From positions 372,001-436,000 of the forward strand of contig JALRMH010000007.1 in NCBI GenBank assembly GCA_026119935.1: a stretch of DNA of 64,000 nt, read 5' to 3'. Numbering within the stretch: the first letter of the stretch is position 1; the number at the start of each line of letters is the position of its first letter. The notes beneath the pieces were generated by a model, which had not been told where the DNA came from, did not search any database, and worked only from the letters and a program-made list of their open reading frames with translations. Both the position numbers and the translations under genes were made by a program. Positions 12,389 to 23,200 of this stretch are shown here, piece by piece. The stretch comes from Endothia cerciana. Its lineage: Eukaryota; Ascomycota; Sordariomycetes; Diaporthales; Cryphonectriaceae.

Positions 12389-12911
12389 GGTGGCTTGCCT
12401 GCTGGGGACGAGGATGGGACGAGGACGAGCATGCAGGGACGAATGGCACGGGGCGTTTGATCCGAGGGATGATACGGGTTTCTGTTATCTTGTATGGGTG
12501 GGACCGGCGTTCGGGATAGGTACATGAGCCTTTCAGGAGCACATGGCTTTATGGGTCCTGATCTTGGTCGGCGGAACCCCAAGACACGCAGACTATAGAC
12601 ACAAGATGAAACACATTGACGTGCAGTCATCGATTCGCAGTGGTTTATCCCGCATACTATGATGAGATGAGGCCCGAAATCATGATCCCGCTTTCCCTAC
12701 CCGTTAATTCCTGAACCGCCGAAACGCCTGGGGAAACCTTCGAGACGCTTGTGATGCCCCATCCCTAGGCTGTTGCGAACGCCCCTGTCGTCCCCCCCCC
12801 CCCCGAAAATAATTTATGAAGCAGACCCTTTTCCTTCCTGTCATTCTATTTCGACGATTCTGTGCCACGTTGTACAACAAACAGCCCGCGTCAGACCGTC
12901 CACGGCTGCTT
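12389..12911. other. Convergent intergenic region
   Basis: The 3' flanks of SPC24 and of the minus-strand membrane protein gene meet here. A run of C (about 12795-12804) is present. No gene or clear terminator structure is seen. Confidence 0.5.
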
Positions 12912-13796
12912 CTAGGCCGGCCTCCTGGCAATCTTTGGCGACAAGGGCGGGAAATACGACCCATCCGCCTGATCTATCACCGTCAGGGGCGGGGGCACGA
13001 GCGGCAGCCCATTCGTGGGCGTCCTCTGCCGGGAGCTGTTCGGCGACATGGCGTTTCCCTGCTGCCTCGTCCCCCTGTCCCTCCTGCCACCCCCGTTCTC
13101 GGGGGATCCGTCCTTGGACCGGGGCGCCCGGGGGCTCTTCATCGCGAGGTACTCCCCCGCGCCGCCCGGGGTGGTCGCGCCCCCGCCGGACGGGGAGCGG
13201 TGGTGGTGCCGGCGCTGCGGGTCGTGGGGGAGCTCCAGCCGCGAGTTGAGCTGCACCCACGCGGCGTCGTCGGCGGGGTCCCTCCCGCCCAGCCGCCACC
13301 CGCCCACGCCCTCAAAGTCCCGGTCCATACCGATGGAGGGGATCATGACGAAGGAGTCCCGCCTGCCCCCGCCGCCCGGCCCGTGCGGGTTGTCCTCGAT
13401 GGGGGTGAGGGAGCCCGCGGAGGCGAAGCTGGTGGCGCTCGTCCGGCCCCTCCGGTGGTGCCGCGCCGGTGCGCGGCTCGTGGGCGACGGCGTGGTCTGC
13501 CCGCTGGCGGCGCGGGTATCTATCGGGGGCGGGGGCGGGGGCGGGATGTCCGACGCCGTGGCTGGCCGGGTGAGGAGGGAGGTAGCGTAGCCCCTCGCCG
13601 GGAAGGGGTATATGCGGTGGCCCGTAATGTACTGCGGTACCATGTTTACGGCTATGTCGATGTAGACGACCGCGACGCGGAACATGAGGACGGAGAAGGC
13701 GAGGGTGGTGGTGATGCCTGCCAGTATGGCGAGCGGTATGGTGGCGACGAAGAGGAAGGGCACGATGAGCCCGTAGGCCGGGTTGAGGAGGGCCAT
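12912..13796 (-). CDS. Fungal membrane protein with N-terminal hydrophobic hairpin, unknown function
   Basis: Single exon, 294 aa. The frame is open for 51 codons further upstream, but the start MALLNPAYGL at 13796 is preferred because the upstream translation is low quality and the hydrophobic part begins just after it. Residues about 8-45 hold two closely spaced hydrophobic stretches (for example IVPFLFVATIPLAILAGITT), followed by VYIDIAVNMVPQYI. The rest is hydrophilic and Pro/Arg/Ser/Gly-rich, including a run of seven Pro (PPPPPPP), and probably disordered. This looks like a small Pezizomycotina membrane protein with a long soluble tail; no enzymatic motif is visible and I assign no function. 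It converges with SPC24. Confidence 0.75.
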   Translation of the reverse strand: MALLNPAYGLIVPFLFVATIPLAILAGITTTLAFSVLMFRVAVVYIDIAVNMVPQYITGHRIYPFPARGYATSLLTRPATASDIPPPPPPPIDTRAASGQTTPSPTSRAPARHHRRGRTSATSFASAGSLTPIEDNPHGPGGGGRRDSFVMIPSIGMDRDFEGVGGWRLGGRDPADDAAWVQLNSRLELPHDPQRRHHHRSPSGGGATTPGGAGEYLAMKSPRAPRSKDGSPENGGGRRDRGTRQQGNAMSPNSSRQRTPTNGLPLVPPPLTVIDQADGSYFPPLSPKIARRPA

Positions 13797-15098
13797 GGTT
13801 GTGAGGCTCTGCCGGATGTCGGAAGATGTCACATGTGGCCTTGCCGTGTCGAGATGTCGCGTCACATGGCGGGTGGTGATGGCACAGCAGGTGTGTACTA
13901 TAACACTATAGTAACCTCTCGTGTGGGTGATGGCCGGGCTGTGGGACACGCAGACCGGTGTGCCTGACTAGAGACTTGGGCTCATCGTCCAGTGCGATCA
14001 GGCATGGCAAGGCTGAGGATGGGTGGCTGAAGACCAGCTTGAGGAAGGGAGATGGAGGAGGGAGGTGGGGGGGTTAATGATGGGGAGGATGGGTGGTCAG
14101 CGCCGGCCGTCCAAACACCTGCCTCCAACAATCTCGGAGCACTTCCTGGGGTTCCGGGGGAGGAAAGCGAGAGGGTCGCATTGGGGGACGCGCAGCAGCG
14201 CCGACATGTGAAAGTTTGGGGCTCCCCCTCCACACTATAGCTCTCGCCCCGCCTAACGGGCTGGGACTTGCAGCGGCTCTGCAGTGGTATTTATCTGCTG
14301 ATGGTGGTGTCGTTACCCCTGTAGACAGGCTGACAGGCTGGTTCTGGGCCAGCCCCCCTGCCACAACTCCTATCAGCCACTACCACCACACACTGCAACA
14401 GCGCACAGGGAGGGGCACGAGCCAGCCCCCGCCATCGGCCCTATAGCATTTCAGATCCCAGATGCCCTCCTCCTCAGTATGCTTCCGTCATTACGCGTCT
14501 CGGCCATGCAGCCTTGCAGGGACATGGACCACACGAGTATGGGTGTGGAACTGGGCTGGTACGAGATTACGTCTTCCTCAAGACCAGATTCTCAGAGTTC
14601 TCTTTCTCACCTGCCCTGCTGCCTCTTAAAGACCCTCAGAGCCCTACAACAACCTGGCTACCCACGTCTGTTCTTTTCAGGATGCGGGTCCAGCGCGTTG
14701 TCGGCTGCCTGAACTTCATCTTGCGCCGTGTCTGGAGCATCTGACACAGCCGTAGTGCCGTTTCTCACGATGACTATCTACGAGGCAAGGCCCAACGTTG
14801 CGCAGCACCTCTTGGCCCTATAATCGCCATCTCGTGGCAGCAGGCGGTCCAGCTGCGAGCGTGACGTCAAGGTTGGACCGTGGATCTCCGCACTTGCGGA
14901 CGAACCTCCCACCCTGCAGCCCAGCACTCACTCGCCATGCGCAATTCGTGCCTCCCAGTGAGTACTTCACACACTCGAAACCATATCAGACAAGTCACAA
15001 CAACGACAGCAACAACACAATTGAACGTGCGCGTGCCCTGGATACCCCCATCACCACTTCGACATACATATCCCGTCAGGACCCCGTAGCACAAAATC
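13797..15098. promoter_or_regulatory. Divergent intergenic region (membrane protein / scn1-like)
   Basis: About 1.3 kb separates two divergent start codons. Small frames on both strands lack motifs. The stretch just before 15099 is A/C-rich (CAACAACGACAGCAACAACAC near 14998), as is common in fungal 5' leaders. I assign it as promoter and leader sequence without specific sites. Confidence 0.45.
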
Positions 15099-16310
15099 AT
15101 GGCGTCACAAGAGCCCTTCCCATGGGACCTGGGCATATATGATGCCCACTGCCACCCCACGGACACCATGTCCACCGTCCCAAGCGTGGTAGAGACCATG
15201 CAGGCCCGTACCCTGACCGTCATGGCCACCCGCTCCCAGGACCAGGAGCTGGTCGCCCAACTGGCTGAGCGATATGGCGTCAGGCGCCGCGGGGCCCTCA
15301 CCTCGAGTGCCCCCACCCAAGAGAAGGTCATTCCCGCCTTTGGCTGGCACCCCTGGTTCTCCCACCAGATATACGACGACACTGCACACGACGGGTCCTC
15401 TTCGGATCCCGACGCCGCCAAGCGGAGACACTACAATGCCGTGCTGGTGCCCCCGCCGGAGACCAGGGACGACGACGAGTTCATCAGGGGCCTCCCCAGC
15501 CCGCGCCCGCTCTCGGCCCTGCTCGCCCAGATGCGCGGGCACCTCGAGCGGCACCCCTTCGCGCTCGTCGGCGAGATCGGGCTGGACAAGGCCTTCCGCC
15601 TGCCGGGCCACGGGCCGGCGCGGGACGGCGGCATGACGCCGGGGCGGCGGAATGGCCAGAGGCTGTCGCCGTACCGTGTCAGCATGGACCACCAGGCCCT
15701 CGTCTTCAGGGCGCAGCTCGCGCTGGCCGGGGAGATGGGCAGGGCCGTCAGCGTGCACGGCGTGCAGGCGCCGGGGGCCCTGTACGAGACGCTGCGGTCG
15801 ACCTGGAGGGGCCACGAGAGGAGGGTCGTGTCGAACCGCGAGAGGAGGAGGATCGCCGAGGGCGTGGACGAGGACTTCTCATCCTCGGAGGGGGGGGGAC
15901 ACGACGACGGCGAGGAGGTGGGGAGAGACGACTCGAGGCCGAGGGCGCGGAGGCCGAGGCCGTTCCCGCCGCGCATATGCCTCCACTCCTTCAGCAGCGG
16001 CGTGCAGACGCTGAGGCAGTATGTCGACGACAGGAGCATACCGACCAAGATCTTCTTCTCGTTCAGCCATCTCGTCAACTACTCCACCGGTGCGCACGAG
16101 AATGCCCGGAAGAAACACATCGCGGACGATGTCATCCGGGGGTGCCCGGACGACAGCATACTGCTGGAGAGCGACCTGCACACCGCAGGTGAGGAGATGG
16201 ACAGCATGCTGGAGCAGGTCTACCGGGCAGCCTGCGCGGCCAAGGGCTGGAACCTGCGGGACGGGGCCGAGATTATCAAGAGGAACTACGAGGAGTTCAT
16301 CATTGGCTGA
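15099..16310 (+). CDS. scn1: TatD-family metal-dependent hydrolase, Scn1-like
   Basis: Single exon, 403 aa. TatD-family proteins are TIM-barrel metallohydrolases, several with DNase activity; fission yeast Scn1 was named as a Cut9-interacting protein. The metal-site residues of the family can all be placed: DAHCHPTD (His17 and His19), GWHPW (His84), GEIGLD (Glu159), SVHGVQ (His220), CLHSFSSG (His296) and LLESDLH (Asp359). A charged low-complexity insertion at about residues 240-290 (RRR, EEV, acidic and Gly runs) separates the last two blocks from the rest and is typical of the fungal branch. The start is supported by an A/C-rich leader and by immediate entry into the first motif. Catalytic competence is likely from the residues; the true substrate is not known from sequence. 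Confidence 0.85.
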   Translation: MASQEPFPWDLGIYDAHCHPTDTMSTVPSVVETMQARTLTVMATRSQDQELVAQLAERYGVRRRGALTSSAPTQEKVIPAFGWHPWFSHQIYDDTAHDGSSSDPDAAKRRHYNAVLVPPPETRDDDEFIRGLPSPRPLSALLAQMRGHLERHPFALVGEIGLDKAFRLPGHGPARDGGMTPGRRNGQRLSPYRVSMDHQALVFRAQLALAGEMGRAVSVHGVQAPGALYETLRSTWRGHERRVVSNRERRRIAEGVDEDFSSSEGGGHDDGEEVGRDDSRPRARRPRPFPPRICLHSFSSGVQTLRQYVDDRSIPTKIFFSFSHLVNYSTGAHENARKKHIADDVIRGCPDDSILLESDLHTAGEEMDSMLEQVYRAACAAKGWNLRDGAEIIKRNYEEFIIG

Positions 16311-16840
16311 TATATCATGGCTCTTCTGGCAGACCGTTCGGCGAGCCTAGTCTGGCCCTCGGTGTCGGAAATTCTGGCCAACACATGCAACCCCCACGGC
16401 GAAGGCGTTCCTGCTCGGGAGTCACGCGGAAGGGGGGAGGGGAAGCTCATTTAAGCATCTGCACACGTCCCGTGGCCTGTGATCAACACCAGCGGGGAAA
16501 TATTAACAGCATCAATATAGCGACGAAGCATTGTTGCATACAGGGACTCTCGCATAGCAGTCAAAGGTCCCTTGACACGTTCAGTCACGATGACGAGAAG
16601 CACGATCTCAATCCTCCCACCACTTCCCAAATGCGGAGATACAATTCTGGATCCGTAACTAGGTTCTCTTTGAAACTCCGATGCCATGCGGATAATGCCG
16701 TGCAACCCCTAATGCTTCCAGTTTACACGGAGGCCGTGTCTATGTATGCTACCGCCGAGGACGCCTGAATAACATGAGAAACACATCCCTCAAAAACCCA
16801 CCCCATATAGTGACCGCCCGGGCAGGACTCGTGCCCCTCG
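16311..16840. other. Convergent intergenic region
   Basis: The 3' regions of the TatD-like and exchanger-like genes meet here; nothing else is recognised. Confidence 0.5.
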
Positions 16841-18235
16841 TCACTCACTCGAGCTCTCGCCGGGGGTAGGATTGTAAAAGGCAGCCGCGGCGACGATGAT
16901 GTACACGACAACGCAGAGCGCGCCCTCGAGGTAGTTGCTCTTCTGGTCGCGCAGGAAGTTACCCACCGTGAGGATGGCGAGGATGAGCACCGTCATGTTG
17001 AAGGTGTCGAAGTCCAGGCCCATCTGCTTGTCCAGGCCCCAGCCGACGATGACGACCAGGGGCCCGTTGAACAGGGCGGTCTGCAGCGTCGCGCCCAGGA
17101 CGTGCGAGAGGGCGAAGTTCATCTGGTTGTCCCAGGCCTCGTCGACGGCGGTCAGGTGCTCGGCGGCCTTCTCGACGAGGGGCACCAGGATCAGGCCCAT
17201 GAACGAGTCCGAGACGCCGTGGTTCTCCACGATGTAGGGGATCTCCTGGACCAGGGCGACGGCGATGACGGTCACCAGGGCGATGGACACGGCGAGGGCG
17301 ACGAGGCACTCGGTGAGCGTGAGCTTGTCCTTGGCGGCGTCCTTGTGCCGGTCGTGGTCGCGCTCCTCGTCGAACTCGAAGATGGCCTCGTAGATGCCGT
17401 GGTGCGTCCGGCCCATGAACCACACGTAGATGAAGTAGGCGAACATCAGCGCGACGGCGGTGACGCGCGAGACGGAGAGGACGCGGTCGGTGAACACCTC
17501 CGCCGTCTCGGCGGTCGTGCCCGAGAGCGCGTTCGAGAAGACGGTGGGGACGGCGAGGCCGAAGCCGGCGGTCAGCAGGAGGCCCGTGCCGGCCTCGCTG
17601 ACGGCCTCGTTGAAGTGGGACTCGTCACGGCGCATGCCCGAGGCGAAGAAGCAGAGGCCGAGGCAGAGCAGCATGTTGGCGAGGACGGACCCCAGGATGG
17701 CGGCCTTGATGACGTTCTCCTGGTACTGGTCCTGCTTCAGGAGGACGAGGAAGAGGATGATCTCCACGACGGAGCCGAATCTGCGCAAGGGTCAGCAAGG
17801 TAGATGGGCGGGCGGCTCGATGGTGTGGGCCTACGTAGTCTCTATGAGCACGCCGATGACATGAGGCATCTTCCGGCCGAACTCCTGCCCGGCGAAACCG
17901 ATGAGGTTGGCGCAGGGGACCATGGCGATGTAGGCCAGGATGAAGGTGGCGAGGTGGCTCTCGGTCGCATAGCGCACCGCTATGGCGGCGGGGACGAAGG
18001 GCCAGAGGATGTTGACGGCGGCGGAGGCCTTGCACGAGGACCTGCCGCAGACCTGGAAGAAGTGCACGGGCGAGAAGCCGCGCCGGCCGCTCTCGCCGGC
18101 GGCCTTGATGCCGGGAGTCATGGTCGAATTGCCGTTGCCATCGTCGTGCTTGTGTACCACCGGCTCCCGGCCCTGTTCATGTTGGGGGAGCCCCGGCGCG
18201 CCGGAGGAGGCCGTGCTGTCCTTCTCGTTGGCCAT
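16841..18235 (-). CDS. Ca2+/H+ exchanger-like (CaCA superfamily) membrane protein
   Basis: Exons on the minus strand are 18235-17835 and 17780-16841 with a 54-nt intron (GTAGGC to GCGCAG, branch CTGAC), 446 aa. The protein has a hydrophilic N-terminus and about eleven hydrophobic segments in two halves separated by an acidic/charged loop (FEFDEERDHDRHKDAAKD). The two alpha-repeats of the CaCA superfamily are visible: GSVVEIILFLVLLKQDQ followed by AILGSVLANMLLCLG, and VEKAAEHLTAVDEAW followed by HVLGATLQTALFNGPLVV. Vacuolar members (Vcx1/CAX) load Ca2+ in exchange for protons. The canonical GNA(V/T)E and GNAAEH motifs read GSVVE and EKAAEH here, so the Asn of both repeats is missing while the Glu residues remain. 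This suggests a divergent subfamily whose ion specificity should not be assumed. Confidence 0.85.
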
Positions 18236-20261
18236 TCTACGGTGTTCAGGCCCGCCGCTGGGTATTGCGTGATGCGCTTCCCCCCTGATCGGCTGCGCGC
18301 TCGTGTGATCTCCAGTAAGCGAAGCGAAGCAAGCCGTCGAGGCGGTGTTCCTGTTCGGGAGATCGAGGAGCGGGACAGAGTGAGCGTTCGCCTGGGCTGA
18401 AGGGGGGAGTGGTGGACCCAGGTCAAGATTGGATATATGCCTGTGGTGGACGACGCAGGGCGATTTTGTTGATCTGGGTGGTCACCAGGTCGCAATGAAA
18501 CGCAAAGGAGACCAACTCGTCCGCCTGGGAAAAAAAAGAAGAAGGGTCTAGGTACGATATCACAAGCTTCACCACGACGACGCAGTCAGAACCATAAAGG
18601 GGGGGACGGAGAGAGCATAGAAGGAAGGAAATGCGCCACGGCCGCCTCAGGTCACTCGTGAGGCCCATTTGCCTGGTCCCACAGCCAAGCCCAGCTGTCG
18701 TGCCATGGCCTGGCGGTGGCCGCGTCTCCTATTTTTTTCTTCTCCCTCCTGTCAGTCAGCCGTGGTCATCGCCAAGACGAATCCATTCCTGTTGGCGGTG
18801 GATCACTACAAATGTTTGAGGGACGCGAGCCTTGGCGGTTGTTTCAGTTGGCTGGCAAGATTATAGTGGGCCCGCGGTAAGACGCTCACTGCCGGGGGTG
18901 CCTAGAACGCCGACCTCACCGCCTGCCCAGAACCCGTCTTGGCTGACCCGTCCAGGCGCTGTGTTGCATGGGCCAGGTCTCACAGCCTGCTGAGTTGGCA
19001 ATGCAGCGACCCATTGCGTCAGCCCAGAGGCGCCAAAAATAATATCATCGGGCAGTATACCACCACCACCACCACCTCCAAGTTGATTCACGACGAGAGT
19101 AGATAGTGAATGACGGGTCCTAGCCGCCAGCTAAAGCGCCAAGAAACTACTGCCTTGGATCGAAACAAAAAAAAAGCTTCGATCCGACGTGACCAGCAAC
19201 AGCCAAGAGGACCATCAAGAGGCGCCAGGTGTCTGCCCCTGGATATATGCTGGCTGCTGCCCACAGCTTGACGTTGAACAGATCATAGGTGAGGGCCCAC
19301 GAGTAGCCTGAACTTGGGACGGTCCCTTGCCGAGGCATCTTTGTTCCATCTTAGTGGTTGAAAGCTTAAACGACAACTTACCAGATGTGTGGATGGTCAC
19401 ATGAATGTTGACACCGTTGTTTCCGTGCAGAGGTTTGGAGTTTGGTATCAATTGCATAGGTGGTTATTGTTGTTTCTCCTCGTCACTCTGACTTGAAATT
19501 GCCCCTCAAGGTTTTTGGTGGTTTTTTTTTAACATTGACGAGTCTCAAAGGCAGATACTGGACTATTTCTCAGCCTTACGATTTCCCAAAGGTGCCAGTA
19601 CTTATTTACTTATTACCGGAGTGTGCCCCTAGTATCAGCCAGTCCAAGGAGCTGCTGAGCCTCTCATCACTGCCGAACGTGCAGCAGGATTTCTACGGCC
19701 TTCGCAGATCTTACCACCATTGCCCGCCCAGCTCTTCAACTCGCAGAGCATATACATCTGCACCCTACGGGCCTGACTCTTAGACTGTGTTTTTCCTTAA
19801 CGACCTCTCTGCAATGTCTGGCCGTATAACGTGAGCTGGCTGGGCCGTAGTCGCCTCCATCGCCCGGACCGGGGGGGGGGGGTTCATAGGACGCGTCCTA
19901 GGCCACACATAGTGAAGAATCGCGTGGAGGGTCCCGCGCCTCGGGCTCCCGCTCGAGGTAAGCTGCATCAATGCGCGGGGCACAGTGACGGGGTTTGTGT
20001 TTGCGATCGGCGCGGCGCGGTGCCATCCTCATCGCGTCTTTGCGATAGGGACGCATACGCCACCCAAGCATTAACGGCATCGATCTTCCTCTTCACCATG
20101 TCCTCGCCTGGCAGGACCTAGTCAAATCCGCCCAGAAGGTCTCAGTAATGCGCTTCCGTCCTGATAAGGCGGAATAGAAGGGTGGTAAATCCGCAGTAAC
20201 TTAAACAGCAGTTTCCGTCTGCGGTTTTACACAGCAGAAGCGTATCTCCAAGGCGCCGACC
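18236..20261. other. Two-kilobase spacer without recognised gene
   Basis: This contains the 5' flank of the exchanger-like gene and the 3' flank of the Mre11-Rad50-like fusion. Homopolymer runs (A near 18531, T near 19525, G near 19869) are present. Open frames are short and motif-free. Confidence 0.5.
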
Positions 20262-23200
20262 CTATCCGACCCTCCTCCCATCCATCTCCAACTCAACACC
20301 AGCCTTTCCCATCCTAGCAGCAAGCACCGCCCCGCCGGCCTCCTGCTCGCTCTCGCCAGCCGCAACCCCCCGAGACACAAGATGCTCACTGTGGGTGATG
20401 ACGACGATGTACGTGACCCTCGCGGCAGCCATGAGGTCGCACCACCTCATGATGGCCGACTGGCCGGGGGCGTCGAGGCTGTCAAACACCTCGTCGATGA
20501 GCATGTAGTGGGCGCGGTGCGGGGAGCGGGCGTGGCCGAGGTACAGCAGCGCGAAGAAGAGGGCGAGGTCGACGCGCTTGCGCTCGCCACCGCTGCGCTT
20601 GCCGTAGGACAGGCGGGCGTCGACCGAGAGGCTGCTGTCGAGGGCGGCGGCCGAGGTTTCCTGGGCTTCCTTGCCGTCCGTCTCGGCAGCTGACTTGTCG
20701 CTGACGAACAGGGAGCGCAGCATGCCCGTCGTCAGGGCGTCGGCGTGCCGGCTATTCTCGAACAGGATGGCAAGGATCTGCGTGGTAACAGTGTTCAACT
20801 CCGCGAGGGATTGCTCCAGGATGAATTCCCGGAAGGTGTAGGATGACGTGGCTGAGGTTGACGACGAGGAGGAGGCCAAGGAGGAGACGCGGTGGTATTT
20901 CTGCGCGAGCGCCGAGACCCAGAAATCGAGGAGTTCACGGTCTGCGGCGAGCGTGGCCATCTCTTTTAGGAGGGCGTCGCGGTCTGCCTCCAGCTTGCGT
21001 CGTGATACTGATTCCGTCTGGATGAGCTCTTCGTAGGTCGCCACCTTTTCACAATTTGCCCGCGTGGCCGCTCGGAGCTCTACAAGCCTCGCTTGCTTAC
21101 CAGCGTGAAGCTTCCGTTGCCTCTCGAGGTCGGCCAGCATCCTGAGGGCTGCGTTGAGGCGTGCGGGTATAGCTTTTGCGTCGTCAGTAGACACTTTCTT
21201 GAGGCCATCGCGCACGTCCCGTTCCGGCATGTCCGTCTCACTGGCTATCTGTTGTGTGATATGCGGCTCGGACGCGAGGTTTTCTAGACGGGATAGCTGC
21301 CGCCGCTGCTCTGCTATCTTTTCCTCCACGTCCTCCAAGAACACGCGGTAGGTATGTAGCTCTTGCTCCCTGGTCGCCTTCGCCCTCCTTCGGGCGTCTG
21401 CACGAGTCAACCTGCCTAGCATAGCCAAGACTCGGCGCAGGAATGTCGATAAAGCCTCCACCGAGTGTCCTGCAACACGCTTCCCTAGCGTAGAAGGCGA
21501 CGAGTAGTGTAAAGAGGAAGATTCTAGACCCGTATTGACGGACTGTAGGCGGTGATTCATCCTTGAAAGGACATCTAGGACCCAGTTGGAAATCGCAGCA
21601 ATATGTCCGTCTGGTCTCGCGACAGGCTCTTCAGCTGCGGCAGGCTTCGTCGAGCACAACTGCGAGTGCTTGTCCTCTAATTCTTGAAGATGCTGTAGCA
21701 CGGTGAGCCGCCTATCCTGGATAGCCGATTGGGCTTGTTCGAAAGCCCCTCGAATTTCTGCGAGTCTGTTACAGTGTAGCAGAGCATCCACTTGTTGCTG
21801 TGCTGCGGAAATCTGCTCGTCGATCCACACAGGCTGAGCCTCAGTATCCTTGGTGTCGAGGCCTGTCGTTTTCTCGAAATCTGCAAGGACTTTTTCCCTC
21901 TCCAGGTCGATCTTTTTAAACTCCTTCTCCAGCTGGGTCTTCGTATTTCCAAGTAGCCTGATGCGCCCCTGTATGTGGTCCATTGTCTGCTCTAGCCCGT
22001 TCACCCTGGACTGCAGCTCATCCATATTACCCCCGAGCTCGCGCAACAGGCGCCGGGTGGTGCTGGCGCAGCGGTCCAGGATCTTGAGGCCCAAAACAGA
22101 CAGGATCAGATCTCTGCGCTGGACAGGCGTCGAGCTCAGGAAGCTCGTGGCGCTCTCGTGGCCCAGCACGATCGTCCTGACGAAGGTGTCGTAGCCAATG
22201 CCCAGCAGCTCGTCGATGGCCGCCTGCGTGCTCCGGGCATCCGCCTTCTCAAACTCGGGCAGCACCTTCCCGTCCCGCTCTACGATGATCCTGTTTCTAT
22301 ATTTCTTGTGCTTGCGGAATCTCGTGATGGCGTAGCCGTTGTCGAACTCCATACGCACGCTGCAGTCTTGCTTAGCCTTGTCGTTAACCACGTCGCTGGC
22401 GCCGAGTCCGCTGCGGACGCATCTCCCGAACTGGCACCACACTATGGCCTCGACTAGGGTGCTTTTTCCCGAGCCGTTCTCGCCAACGAGGAAGGTGAGA
22501 CCTCGCCTGATATCTGTTCCGAAGTCAAGGTGGACCGTAGATTGTACGCCGAGGAAATTCGTTATGGTGAGAGAGCGAGGTTGGGCATCGAACACGGTGG
22601 GAGATCTGAGATCTGCTTTGGCCGTCGTCCCCACGTGAGGGGCGGCTTGTTCAGTCTCATCAGTGTTGCGTATTGGTATTATGCTTCTATAGCCGAGAAG
22701 CTCAGGCTGGGCGGCTCCGAGTGCTTGGCCCTCCTCATCTACTTGCTCCCTCTCTGCGGCTTCCAGTAGTCTTTGGCCCACCTGAACTAGCAACTCTCGA
22801 GATTTCTCGAACGACTTGTCCAGGTCGAGGGCTTCCACGTATCTTGCCACCTGCTCTCGGATATCGACCTGCTGGTGTTGGGGCGGGTGAGGAGCCAGCG
22901 CTAGGCCAGTCGCGCCTGGCCCGGCGGTCTGTCCGTCAGCCCCAGCCTCGTCACCCATTTCATTATCCGGTTCAAGGTTAGGATTTTGTAGCGAGGCGTC
23001 ACTGGCAGGCGTCGAGGCACCCAGTCCCCGTAATACGACCGTGCCCTGTAACCTGGGTGCTAAAGGACTCCAGCTCCTAATGCTGCGGGCCCCGAGAGAG
23101 ATGAGCCTGTCCCTTGCAACAGCGTACTTGTACGGCGTAAGGTCGCCCAGAAGCATGACATGTCTGCCACGGATGGCCTCTGGGTCAGCGGCGTCGCCAA

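Noticed and set aside
13797..13949. 51-residue N-terminal extension of the small membrane protein
   Set aside because: The extension is His/Thr-rich leader-like sequence; the internal Met begins a conserved-looking hydrophobic segment.
12816..13967. 383-codon plus-strand ORF opposite the small membrane protein
   Set aside because: Low-complexity Arg/Gly/Val-rich shadow; the opposite strand has a hydrophobic hairpin and a sensible start.
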